DNA of 64,000 bases from Paenibacillus tundrae (GTDB lineage Bacteria > Bacillota > Bacilli > Paenibacillales > Paenibacillaceae): assembly GCF_036884255.1 (NCBI RefSeq), contig NZ_CP145605.1:4526001-4590000 (forward strand), in the 5' to 3' direction. This document shows, piece after piece, positions 44,959 to 52,491 of the stretch. A model generated the notes under the pieces. It ran no database searches. It was not told the origin of the DNA and saw nothing but the letters and a program-made list of their open reading frames with translations. The position numbers and the translations under genes were made by a program. Every line of letters begins with the position of its first letter. The first letter of the stretch is position 1.

Positions 44959-46152
44959 TCATTCTCCTTGACTATGGACTAGCGGAAGTTCTTCCGCAAT
45001 ACTTTCTTCTACTTCAAATAATACTTTCATATAAACTTTACCATTCTCTTTCTTCTCATGCAAAATTTTTTCACTTATAATTTTAGTTTCTTTCCCATTT
45101 TTAGCGATAATATCGTTTCTAGCCCCTTCCAATCCTTTGCTTTTTGCCCATTCCACACTCTGCTGTACTTCATGTGCACGGGTTTCCCGATCTGTCTCCG
45201 TTAACCACCCCATAGGAAGAGTAAAGGAGCGCCAAGTGAGCGGATCATGGTTGCTGGATGTTTCATATGAGGTAAAAGGAACTTTACCATACCCCCATAG
45301 TTGTACTGCCCATTTCCCAAGCACAATGTAAAATCGCTCTTTGCTCTCACCAGTCATCGTATTGAGCTTTTGTATAAGCGGGACTTCAACTTGATATTCA
45401 CGCCACACCAAACCCCGAATGTCACCTTTCGCCACCACGTTTTCCGTATTTTCTTCATCTCCGAGTATTCCTGAGATCAGCACTTGTCCTTTTTTCACAC
45501 GCATGTTTTCCTGTACAACCGGCCGCCCCTGCTCCGCGTAAATCTGAGTGACCACTGCGTCGGACTTACTTATTAGATGTCTAGGGTTCATTAATGGCTC
45601 TCGCTTCGGTTGGGCTGACTCTACAACTTGAATAGTAACTTTCGTGCCTTCCTTGGTTACTCCCACCCAAGTTACATCTGGCAGTGTCAACGCAAGCTGT
45701 CTAGAGAGCTTGTCCTGGCTGGGAAGACGAAATGACCACTGAAAAGGATATAACCCCTCTTTTTGGGCAGCCGCAAGAATCTCATCTGATGGAATCTTCA
45801 CATTGCCCTTCACTTCTACATTCCAGACCATAGACGTTAACGCAAACAAAGCTGCAATAAAAAATAACATTCCGCCCAGGAAAAACTTCCTTTTCAATAG
45901 TCGGGCAACAAAAAACGGGAACCCTCTGCGATGAGTCACCTTCACTTTGCAGCCTGTCCGTTTCAGTAACGGACGCAGCTTGAAGAAATCAGGCAGCAAG
46001 ATATTCATATCTGCCCGTCGCCCATCCCTGGCACGCAGGTTCCAAACTCCCAGTCCCTGCACTGCCAGCAAGTTAATTAACCCCTCAATGTCTCCCCCAG
46101 TAACCGTGATCCGGACCGCTCCACGCAGTTTGTACAGACTGGGCTGCTTCAT
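44959..46152 (-). CDS. yqfD: Sporulation protein YqfD
   Basis: Mother-cell protein needed for sporulation, with one or two membrane segments (about 94-112) and a large extracytoplasmic part. 397 residues starting K-Q-P-S-L-Y-K-L-R-G-A-V, family segment G-Y-G-K-V-P-F-T-S-Y near residue 270. Overlaps yqfC by four bases (ATGA), and precedes phoH by six bases, all on the minus strand. Sigma-E control is inferred from the promoter before yqfC. Confidence 0.9.
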   Translation of the reverse strand: MKQPSLYKLRGAVRITVTGGDIEGLINLLAVQGLGVWNLRARDGRRADMNILLPDFFKLRPLLKRTGCKVKVTHRRGFPFFVARLLKRKFFLGGMLFFIAALFALTSMVWNVEVKGNVKIPSDEILAAAQKEGLYPFQWSFRLPSQDKLSRQLALTLPDVTWVGVTKEGTKVTIQVVESAQPKREPLMNPRHLISKSDAVVTQIYAEQGRPVVQENMRVKKGQVLISGILGDEENTENVVAKGDIRGLVWREYQVEVPLIQKLNTMTGESKERFYIVLGKWAVQLWGYGKVPFTSYETSSNHDPLTWRSFTLPMGWLTETDRETRAHEVQQSVEWAKSKGLEGARNDIIAKNGKETKIISEKILHEKKENGKVYMKVLFEVEESIAEELPLVHSQGE

Positions 46153-46442
46153 CCGTTCCCCTCCGCTCCATTCATATGAATATCTAGAATCGTGCCCTCC
46201 ACGGCCACCTCATCAGGTAAAATATTACGGATCATCAGCTCAGCTCCTCTAATCTCCAATTCACCTTGGGATAGAGCAAGAACGATTCGATCCGGTGTAA
46301 AATGGATGACACCTCGATGATTCTCTATATACAATTGCTTATTGCCAATCAGGGTTAACCGTGGCATATCGTAAAGCACATCCTGCGGCAGATCCAGCAC
46401 CTCACTAGTCCATCTGCGCAGCTTGCGGCTAATTCGAGTCAT
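46149..46442 (-). CDS. yqfC: Sporulation protein YqfC
   Basis: A 97-residue protein of the YqfC family, co-conserved with YqfD in spore formers. Segments W-T-S-E-V-L-D-L-P-Q-D-V-L-Y-D and L-Y-I-E-N-H-R-G-V-I-H-F agree with the family. GGAAGGGGGAAG precedes the ATG by about 10 bases. It overlaps yqfD by four bases, so the two are likely cotranslated. Preceded by a sigma-E-like promoter and a terminator. Confidence 0.9.
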   Translation of the reverse strand: MTRISRKLRRWTSEVLDLPQDVLYDMPRLTLIGNKQLYIENHRGVIHFTPDRIVLALSQGELEIRGAELMIRNILPDEVAVEGTILDIHMNGAEGNG

Positions 46443-46472
46443 TCGAAGGTCTTCCCCCTTCCTCTACAATTC

Positions 46473-46501
46473 AACTTATGCGGCTAAGCCTGAATATATG
46501 A
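46473..46501 (-). promoter_or_regulatory. Sigma-E-like promoter of yqfCD
   Basis: Minus-strand TCATATA (46501-46495), 14-base spacer, CATAAGTT (46480-46473). This fits the mother-cell sigma-E pattern (KMATATT, 14 bases, CATACAMT) at six of seven and most of eight positions. It lies about 30 bases before the yqfC ATG. Confidence 0.6.
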
Positions 46502-46550
46502 GAACTATGGTAAAGGTTGAGTTGGAAACGGATAAAAGAATTATAAAAAC

Positions 46551-46574
46551 AAAAAAAGAGCCATCATCTGGCTC
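46551..46574 (-). terminator. Intrinsic terminator after the YqfB-position gene
   Basis: GAGCCA pairs with TGGCTC around GATGA; on the minus strand a T7 run follows. About 47 bases past the stop at 46621; separates the nfeD-floA operon from yqfCD. Confidence 0.8.
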
Positions 46575-46620
46575 AAACACTCACCAGAGACGACCCTTTT
46601 CCTCATTGTTTTAGAAATGA

Positions 46621-47238
46621 TTACAGCTTGCCCCGAGTCCCAAACGGTTGTTTGGAACGTGGGGAACCTAATACTTCAGCCCATAAAACACCCGTACGAA
46701 TATCTTCCCTGCGAAGCATAGACTGCCCAGATTCATTCGAGGTTTCATCCCAGCTGGAATCAGAGACAACTGGCGTATTCGCTGATGAAATACGATTCAA
46801 ACGCTCTTGAATTACACGTTGTTGCTGTTCCATCTGCTTCATTTGCTCTTCAAGAGAATTGCTCATCGCACTCACTGTACTCTGGCCGTCATATTCATCG
46901 GATTGCCTAGAATTTGGCGCAGGCTCAGAATACATGGGTTCATAACGATCATCATACGTTTCCGCATCATACCTTCTATCATCATAACGATCATCGTATT
47001 GCTCATCGTAACGTGTGTCTCCATGATTAGAAGACCCTGTGGATTGCGTTCTCGTATCCTCAGAAGAGCGTCCATTTCGATCAGAGTCACCACTACCACC
47101 AAAGGTAGGCATCCCATTGTTCGGACGCTTTTTGTTCGGATCTACCGATTTGGCGGCTTTTCCGAGGAATGAAAACAACATAAATCCAACAACCGCTACA
47201 ATATACAGATTGTCAAATACCCAATCTAATAGGCTCAT
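46621..47238 (-). CDS. Membrane-anchored low-complexity protein (YqfB position)
   Basis: A 205-residue protein with one N-terminal membrane helix (about 5-24) and a long hydrophilic cytoplasmic or extracellular part rich in Asp, Tyr and Arg, with near-repeats Y-D-E-Q-Y-D-D-R-Y-D-D-R-R-Y-D-A-E-T-Y-D, then a short coiled coil (Q-M-K-Q-M-E-Q-Q-Q-R-V). It occupies the place of yqfB after nfeD-floA, but it is longer than the Bacillus protein and I do not recognise a family. Likely in one operon with floA (gap 13 bases). Start at 47238 is favoured, another ATG lies two codons upstream. Confidence 0.55.
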   Translation of the reverse strand: MSLLDWVFDNLYIVAVVGFMLFSFLGKAAKSVDPNKKRPNNGMPTFGGSGDSDRNGRSSEDTRTQSTGSSNHGDTRYDEQYDDRYDDRRYDAETYDDRYEPMYSEPAPNSRQSDEYDGQSTVSAMSNSLEEQMKQMEQQQRVIQERLNRISSANTPVVSDSSWDETSNESGQSMLRREDIRTGVLWAEVLGSPRSKQPFGTRGKL

Positions 47239-47251
47239 GTGCATTCACCGC

Positions 47252-48262
47252 CTATCTTCCGTTTTTGGAATCACCCTGATCATTGGAATTGGAGCCTTCA
47301 CCAGGTTTTCCTAATGTGTTACGCATTTGAGTATCTGCTTCAATATTCTTCAGGTTCATGTAGTCCATAACACCGATTTTACCGCTACGAAGCGCTTCTG
47401 ACATTGCCAAAGGTACTTGGGATTCGGATTCAACTACACGCGCTCTCATCTCTACTACGCGCGCTTTCATCTCTTGCTCTTGGGCTACGGCCATTGCACG
47501 ACGCTCTTCAGCTTTTGCTTGGGCAATACGCTTATCTGCTTCTGCTTGTTCCGTTTGCAAGAATGCACCAATGTTTTTACCTACATCTACGTCCGCGATA
47601 TCAATGGACAAGATTTCAAAAGCGGTACCTGCATCCAAACCTTTAGACAATACTGTACGAGAGATCAGATCTGGATTTTCCAATACGTCTTTGTGTGAAT
47701 TTGAAGAACCGTTCGTACTTACGATACCTTCGCCGACACGGGCAATAATTGTCTCTTCACCAGCACCACCGACGAGGCGATCAATGTTTGCACGAACTGT
47801 AACACGCGCTCTAACTTTAACTTCGATACCATCTTTTGCTACAGCGGATACAATTGGTGTTTCAATTACACGAGGGTTAACGCTCATTTGCACGGCTTGC
47901 AATACGTCACGACCCGCAAGGTCGATTGCAGCAGCACGTTCAAACTCCAATGGAATATTAGCACGTTGTGCAGCAATCAACGCATTAACAACGCGGTCTA
48001 CGTTACCACCAGCAAGGAAGTGACTTTCCAATTGGTTGATATTTAATCCAAGTCCTGCTTTTGTTGCTTTGATCAGCGGATTTACGATCCTGCTAGGTGT
48101 TACACGTCTCAATCTCATCGCAACAAGGGTAATAATACCGATCCGTACGCCGGATGCAATTGCTGAGATCCAGAGCATAACCGGGAAAAAGCTGAAGAAT
48201 ACGCTCAGTACGATAATCGCAACTACCGCAACAAGCAATACCGTAATCAAGGTTGGTTCCAT
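47252..48262 (-). CDS. floA: Flotillin-like protein FloA
   Basis: Membrane scaffold of functional membrane microdomains. 336 residues with an N-terminal hairpin membrane segment (about 6-40), an SPFH-like domain ([20 protein letters not shown]), and a C-terminal helical region rich in Ala/Glu ([10 protein letters not shown]). Matches B. subtilis YqfA/FloA. Preceded by GGAGG; TTG at 48268 or ATG at 48262 are both possible. Partner NfeD gene is directly upstream, as in most bacteria. Confidence 0.95.
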   Translation of the reverse strand: MEPTLITVLLVAVVAIIVLSVFFSFFPVMLWISAIASGVRIGIITLVAMRLRRVTPSRIVNPLIKATKAGLGLNINQLESHFLAGGNVDRVVNALIAAQRANIPLEFERAAAIDLAGRDVLQAVQMSVNPRVIETPIVSAVAKDGIEVKVRARVTVRANIDRLVGGAGEETIIARVGEGIVSTNGSSNSHKDVLENPDLISRTVLSKGLDAGTAFEILSIDIADVDVGKNIGAFLQTEQAEADKRIAQAKAEERRAMAVAQEQEMKARVVEMRARVVESESQVPLAMSEALRSGKIGVMDYMNLKNIEADTQMRNTLGKPGEGSNSNDQGDSKNGR

Positions 48263-48424
48263 AGTCAAAATTCCTCCATTTGCATTTTAAATTTTGTACC
48301 AATACACAGCATAACAAACCTGGGTTAACTCTGCTGTTTATTTTGATCCCCCACTCTGGCAACAGCCTCACAGAATGGATATGTACGTTGCCGAAGACCT
48401 TATCGGCTCCGGCAATGGAGAAGG

Positions 48425-49786
48425 TTACACAGGTAGAGCTTGTTGCACGACAATACGAGTACCTTCTGCCTTAATGACGATAATCGGTGTATCAATTGGA
48501 ATAAAATCACCATCGGATACAACATCGACTCGTTCTCCATTTAGCATGGCGGTTCCAGACGGACGCAGCGGAGTAAGGCTGATTCCTTGCATTCCAATCA
48601 GTTCCTTGCGTTCTGTCGCTGATGAGAACCCACGATCAGCAGACAGCTTCTCACTCAATATGAATCGATTCCATATGCCCTTATCCTTAAACAGGATAAC
48701 AACGATCGCAATAACGACAAGCGCTGCTCCAAAGGCAATACCGAGTGATACAAACGCATCGCTTGTGTCATACGCTGCTCGCACGACACCGGCAACGAGT
48801 GCGATAGATCCGAGAATACCCAGTATACCGAAACTAGGTATAAACATCTCGAGTATCATCATGATGAGACCAACAGTAAATAATACCCACGTCTCTGCTC
48901 CGGCAAAACCAGCAATATAGTTTCCGGAGAAATACAGCACAAAACATACGATACCAACAATACCAGGAACCCCGAAACCAGGAACGATTAACTCAATGAT
49001 CACCCCTGCAATACCGAGGAATAAGAGCACAGTCATAACCACAGGGTTTGTAAGGAATGTAGAGATGTTCTCAGCTGTGGTTCTTTCCACCTTAAACACA
49101 TCATCCTGACTGTATCCTAACCAGGCAGCTGCCTCTTCTGGAGTGTTACTAATATGGTCTGCGTATCCAACTTTTAACGCTTCTTCTGCCGAGAGTGCGA
49201 TAATTTCACCTTTTTGTTTGGTTTTATTAATCTCTGGCATTTCGACCACCATATTAACATCCGTCATTCCAGCAGCAATTTTGCCATCGCGACCACTTTT
49301 TTCGGCCGCTCCTTGCATTTTGCTCTTCCAGAACGCAACGAGTTTTGGATCATCGACATGTTTACCTGTACTGTCCACCATCGCTGCCGCACCAATCATG
49401 CTACCTGGCGACATTACGATCTTATCCGCATTCAAGGCCAAAAAACTCCCTGCAGAAGCAGCGTCACCACGCACAAAAGCCAAGGTCTCAATTGGGCTAT
49501 CTTTAATCATGACTCCCAGTGCCTCCGCAGTATCAACACGTCCTCCCGGCGTATTAATGTCCAGTACAATCAGGCCAGCGTTCATGTTCTCAGCTTCTTT
49601 GAAGCCACGCTCCATAAATTTGCCAAGCCCCTGCTCGATTGGTTTATCAACCGGAATAATGTATACGGCGCCGCTCTTCTCAGCCGCATGCGCTGAAGGC
49701 GATCCAATCCAAACAGGAAGCAACAGCGTCAGCAGCATCAAGAGCATGAATGGCCCTGTAAGCATCTTCCGGTGCTTTCCCTTCAC
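48425..49786 (-). CDS. nfeD: NfeD-family membrane serine protease
   Basis: Long-form NfeD (YqeZ-type). 453 residues: N-terminal signal peptide (M-L-L-M-L-L-T-L-L-L-P, ending S-A-H-A), a ClpP-like protease domain with S-A-G-S-F-L near the expected serine position, three or four membrane segments (about 240-350), and a C-terminal OB-like domain. Cooperates with flotillins in membrane domain regulation. GTG start at 49786 has GGGGGGA six bases upstream. A sigma-W promoter precedes it, as for B. subtilis yqeZ-yqfA. Confidence 0.9.
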   Translation of the reverse strand: MKGKHRKMLTGPFMLLMLLTLLLPVWIGSPSAHAAEKSGAVYIIPVDKPIEQGLGKFMERGFKEAENMNAGLIVLDINTPGGRVDTAEALGVMIKDSPIETLAFVRGDAASAGSFLALNADKIVMSPGSMIGAAAMVDSTGKHVDDPKLVAFWKSKMQGAAEKSGRDGKIAAGMTDVNMVVEMPEINKTKQKGEIIALSAEEALKVGYADHISNTPEEAAAWLGYSQDDVFKVERTTAENISTFLTNPVVMTVLLFLGIAGVIIELIVPGFGVPGIVGIVCFVLYFSGNYIAGFAGAETWVLFTVGLIMMILEMFIPSFGILGILGSIALVAGVVRAAYDTSDAFVSLGIAFGAALVVIAIVVILFKDKGIWNRFILSEKLSADRGFSSATERKELIGMQGISLTPLRPSGTAMLNGERVDVVSDGDFIPIDTPIIVIKAEGTRIVVQQALPV

Positions 49787-49839
49787 CAATAATCCCCCCT
49801 TTTCCAATATTGTTATACTGTCCAGCTTATGGTTGTTAT

Positions 49840-49865
49840 TACGTACAAATCAACATTTCGTTTCA
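49840..49865 (-). promoter_or_regulatory. Sigma-W (ECF) promoter of nfeD-floA
   Basis: Minus-strand TGAAAC (49865-49860), 16-base spacer, CGTA (49843-49840): exact match to the B. subtilis sigma-W consensus. It lies about 55 bases before the nfeD start. In B. subtilis this operon is in the sigma-W regulon, so the same stress control is likely here. Confidence 0.85.
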
Positions 49866-50064
49866 AAATCTTAAAATTATATTTGAATCTTGCAACAATT
49901 GCAACATTTATAATCCATTTTCATGTCGAACATCCAAATTAAAGAAAAAATACGATGCGTTTATTCACGTTTTGTCCATCTGTCATGTCAAACCACAAAT
50001 CCAATCCCTTCTTCGAAAACTTCTATGCTCGCTCATAGCGATTCACTAAGAGATCCTAACAAAG

Positions 50065-50097
50065 GAAAAAACACTCCCTGACAAGTCAGGAAGTGTT
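50065..50097 (-). terminator. Intrinsic terminator after yqeY
   Basis: AACACT-CCTGAC and GTCAGG-AGTGTT form a stem with one mismatch; on the minus strand the T6 run lies just after. About 12 bases past the yqeY stop at 50109. The 320-base region to nfeD holds no other gene. Confidence 0.85.
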
Positions 50098-50108
50098 TAT
50101 TGATTGCT

Positions 50109-50552
50109 TTATTGCAGAAATTGTTGAACTGCTTGGTTAACCAGCTTGCCGTCCGCTTTGCCTTTGACTTTCGGCATAAGGGCCGCCATAACTTTCCCCA
50201 TCTCGGCTTTCGAAGAAGCACCGGTTTCCTGGATGGTCTGCTGTACAATAACTTTAATTTCTTCTTCGGTAAGCTGTTCGGGAAGGTATTGACCGATTAT
50301 ATCAATTTCCGCTTTTGCATTTACCGCGAGGTCTTCACGGCCCAATTTTTCAAATTCTTGGAGGGCATCTTTGCGCTGTTTGATTTCACGACTTAGGATA
50401 TCAAGCACTTCGTTGTCATCCAAATCTCTTTTCAAATCTATTTCAAGATTCTTGATCGTCGAACGAATCAACCGAATGGTGGAGAGCTTGAACTTGTCCT
50501 TGCTCCTCATCGCTTGCTTCATATCTTCGTTCAATCGTTCGCTAAGATTCAT
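50109..50552 (-). CDS. yqeY: YqeY/GatB-related protein
   Basis: A 147-residue YqeY-domain protein. The family shares the C-terminal tRNA-binding domain of GatB; its role is not firmly known, possibly amidotransferase-related. Family segments are L-S-E-R-L-N-E-D-M-K-Q-A, L-I-R-S-T-I-K-N-L-E-I and C-terminal G-K-V-M-A-A-L-M-P-K. GGAGG is 11 bases before the ATG. Immediately downstream of rpsU, a conserved pair. Confidence 0.93.
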   Translation of the reverse strand: MNLSERLNEDMKQAMRSKDKFKLSTIRLIRSTIKNLEIDLKRDLDDNEVLDILSREIKQRKDALQEFEKLGREDLAVNAKAEIDIIGQYLPEQLTEEEIKVIVQQTIQETGASSKAEMGKVMAALMPKVKGKADGKLVNQAVQQFLQ

Positions 50553-50567
50553 GTAGTTAAAATCCTC

Positions 50568-50741
50568 CTAAAACTTTCTCTTACGAGCAGCCTCGGACTT
50601 TTTCTTGCGCTTCACGCTTGGCTTCTCATAATGCTTACGTTTCTTCACCTCAGCCAAGACGCCATCTTTAGCGATGGAACGTTTAAAGCGACGAAGTGCA
50701 GCATCAATAGTCTCGTTTTTGCGAACTTTAGTTTCAGACAC
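50568..50741 (-). CDS. rpsU: 30S ribosomal protein S21
   Basis: 57 residues: [18 protein letters not shown], ending in a basic stretch (A-A-R-K-R-K-F). GTG start at 50741 follows GGAGGGAGGG by seven bases. The open frame 18 codons further upstream begins at the predicted transcription start, so it is not used. Its sigma-A promoter is at 50801-50830. Followed after 14 bases by yqeY. Confidence 0.96.
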   Translation of the reverse strand: MSETKVRKNETIDAALRRFKRSIAKDGVLAEVKKRKHYEKPSVKRKKKSEAARKRKF

Positions 50742-50800
50742 CAGTTTTCCCTCCCTCCGACCAGACCGTCCAAGAGCAATAACACGGTTCATCACCTTTC

Positions 50801-50830
50801 ATTATAGGCGAAAGGTAATAAACGTGTCAA
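50801..50830 (-). promoter_or_regulatory. Sigma-A promoter of rpsU-yqeY
   Basis: Minus-strand TTGACA (50830-50825), 18-base spacer, TATAAT (50806-50801); initiation near 50794. Consensus boxes at both positions. Confidence 0.9.
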
Positions 50831-50926
50831 CCTCAACGTAAAATGATCATTTAATTTAAACAAGCAAGATGCCTTACATTGTTCAATAGTGCAAAAAATA
50901 ACGTTGATTTTCAGCACTTTAACTGT

Positions 50927-51286
50927 TTATTTGTGCGAATCAGATAGGCTAGTCAAAGCTCCGAGTCTTGTGCCTCCAAGCAGATGATAATGCAGGTGAT
51001 GCACCGTTTGCTCGCCATCCTGGCCACAGTTATTGATTAATCTGTAACCAGACTCGTCAATGCCTAAGCGTTTTGCTGCTTCCTGTGCAGCCAAATGAAC
51101 CTGTCCAATCAAGGGCAGATCCTCTGCCGTTACTTCATTCATCGAAGCAATATGTTTCTTAGGAATCACTAACACATGTGTTGGCGCAGCGGGCTGTATG
51201 TCATGGAAGACGACAACATGGTCATTCTCCAGCACTTTGTTGGAGGGAATGCTGCCCTCTACAATTTTGCAAAACAAGCAATCCAT
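50927..51286 (-). CDS. HIT family nucleotide-binding protein
   Basis: A 119-residue histidine-triad protein (Hint/HinT-like), hydrolase of nucleoside phosphoramidates and related conjugates. Zinc cysteines C-L-F-C-K-I at the start, D-I-Q-P-A-A-P-T-H-V-L-V-I-P-K-K, and the HIT motif H-H-L-H-Y-H-L-L-G-G near the C-terminus. AGGAGGG precedes the ATG; promoter at 51329-51358. In B. subtilis yqeV occupies this position, so gene content differs here. Confidence 0.9.
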   Translation of the reverse strand: MDCLFCKIVEGSIPSNKVLENDHVVVFHDIQPAAPTHVLVIPKKHIASMNEVTAEDLPLIGQVHLAAQEAAKRLGIDESGYRLINNCGQDGEQTVHHLHYHLLGGTRLGALTSLSDSHK

Positions 51287-51328
51287 TGTTCATACCCTCC
51301 TTTAAACAGTAATTATGTATACCCTCTT

Positions 51329-51358
51329 ATCATACCGGATGTGCTAAGCAACGTCCAA
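51329..51358 (-). promoter_or_regulatory. Sigma-A promoter of the HIT gene
   Basis: Minus-strand TTGGAC (51358-51353), 18-base spacer, TATGAT (51334-51329). About 40 bases before the start codon. Confidence 0.7.
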
Positions 51359-51386
51359 TTTCAAGTGTAATCATGGGGGAATTTTT

Positions 51387-51621
51387 GTACTATTTAAAAT
51401 AGTGCCTATTCCAAAGCCATTGGCGGATAACAGATTTCACTTTGGTTGAAAGTTTGGGCGTTGTAAAAGTTTAACTTCTGTACTTGTCCGAATGACACGT
51501 GGTCTATTCCATTTGAAGGTAGACAAAAACAGATGGGTTGATACGCATTTCGATTGGCATTGAGGATGCCCAAGATTTATTCGAGGATCTGACTTCTGCC
51601 TTAAGTGAATCCCATTTATAA
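51387..51621 (+). pseudogene. Degraded C-terminal fragment of a Cys/Met metabolism PLP enzyme
   Basis: Three fragments in two frames align with the C-terminus of trans-sulfuration enzymes (MetC/cystathionine beta- or gamma-lyase): T-L-V-E-S-L-G-V-V-K-V from 51439 (frame then stopped), P-N-D-T-W-S-I-P-F-E-G-R-Q-K-Q from 51488 in another frame, and D-G-L-I-R-I-S-I-G-I-E-D-A-Q-D-L-F-E-D-L from 51532 ending at a TAA (51619-51621). The consensus order in the family is A-E-S-L-G-G-V-E, then T-H-x-S-I-P, then G-L-I-R-I-S-I-G-x-E-D. The catalytic PLP lysine region is not present. At least two frameshifts and a stop make this clearly non-functional. Confidence 0.75.
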
Positions 51622-51625
51622 AGGA

Positions 51626-51671
51626 AAATCATGCCTTTTCAGAAGCAAACCTTCTGTGAGGCATGATTTTG
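51626..51671 (+). terminator. Hairpin after the pseudogene, likely its former terminator
   Basis: AAAATCATGCC and GGCATGATTTT form an 11-bp outer stem with an inner CAGAAG/CTTCTG stem. Begins just after the pseudogene stop. A short T run follows on the plus strand. Confidence 0.6.
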
Positions 51672-51862
51672 TGGGTATTTGGCTATTCAATATGTTGGAT
51701 TCCGCAACTGCCGGATGTAGTACTCCTAAAGTAAGAACTAAGTACTGATCATTCGAGGCATCTATTAGCGCAATACACACACGATGCCTATCTATATGCT
51801 CCAGAGCGCACCCATCAAATATATGAAAGGTCTTTGCGGCAGATCTATACTAACTCCCGGTC

Positions 51863-52207
51863 TTAGTAGTACGGTAACAAGGTCAATGCAGTAAGGGCAA
51901 ACAGCGGGAGTACGAGCCGATTAAATCGTCTACGTCCATAGCCATAATAAGGATATGGCGTCGGATATCCGTAACCCGGGTAAAATCCACGCGCATGTGC
52001 TATTGGATAGTTCGCTCCAGGCATTGCATTAGGTGCCCAGTTCGCATGGTGCATCGCTGCTTCTGGCCCAACAGGAACAGCCAAATAGATCATTTCATCA
52101 TCCACATTTTCCATAATCCCGTCATAGTGACTGCCATCCTGCATCTGCACGCATACGTACCGATGCATGTGCTCTTTACAAATTTTCTTCGCTTCCACCT
52201 TTTCCAC
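51863..52207 (-). CDS. Small Gly/Tyr/Pro-rich protein, unknown function
   Basis: A 114-residue protein. The N-terminal half (about 1-50) has K-E-H-M-H-R-Y-V-C-V-Q-M-Q-D-G-S-H-Y-D-G and I-M-E-N-V-D-D-E-M-I-Y-L-A-V-P, an LSm/SH3-like small-barrel pattern seen in small bacillar proteins. Then a Tyr/Gly/Pro-rich stretch (G-Y-G-Y-P-T-P-Y-P-Y-Y-G-Y-G) leads to a hydrophobic C-terminal tail that could insert in a membrane. GTG start at 52207 with GGGAGG nine bases upstream. No family recognised; spore or envelope role is a guess. Confidence 0.6.
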   Translation of the reverse strand: MEKVEAKKICKEHMHRYVCVQMQDGSHYDGIMENVDDEMIYLAVPVGPEAAMHHANWAPNAMPGANYPIAHARGFYPGYGYPTPYPYYGYGRRRFNRLVLPLFALTALTLLPYY

Positions 52208-52284
52208 TTCTTAACGCCTCCCTGATCATTGCTCATCATCACCCTTTCATCGTATTCAGCTCTGGGCGAATTGACACTGCAAGA

Positions 52285-52408
52285 ACAGGTAAAAAAAAGA
52301 AGCACCCCGTGTGTAGCTTCCTAAAGGAAGTCACTGCTTGCGGACGTCTATTCAGGATCATTCCTGATCAAACGTCCGCCGGGGTACTTACATCAAGTTT
52401 GTCGGCTT
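52285..52408 (-). ncRNA. Candidate small RNA with three-way junction and own promoter
   Basis: Minus-strand RNA predicted from TSS near 52408. AAGTACCCCG (52392-52383) pairs with CGGGGTGCTT (52308-52299) with one G.U. These enclose two hairpins: GCGGACGT...ACGTCCGC with inner TCAGGA/TCCTGA, and CTTCC/GGAAG. A run of eight T follows (to about 52291), which also makes the outer stem look like a terminator. The promoter is an extended -10, TGTTATACT (52423-52415); no clear -35. It lies between sbcC and the small gene at 52207, so it could instead be the terminator or leader of either. Confidence 0.45.
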
Positions 52409-52414
52409 AACTGT

Positions 52415-52423
52415 AGTATAACA
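52415..52423 (-). promoter_or_regulatory. Extended -10 element before the candidate RNA
   Basis: Minus-strand TGTTATACT fits the TGn-TATAAT type with one deviation; -35 is not recognisable. Position is seven to eight bases before the proposed RNA start. Confidence 0.4.
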
Positions 52424-52491
52424 ATGCGGTGAACCTGTATCTGTGATGTAACTCACTTTGTGATTGAATGAATTTAGACGTAGATTTATAT

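Noticed and set aside
48263-48424. Hairpin TTGCCG/CGGCAA between nfeD and floA
   Set aside because: Six-base stem with no T run in the direction of transcription; not a terminator and no further structure apparent.
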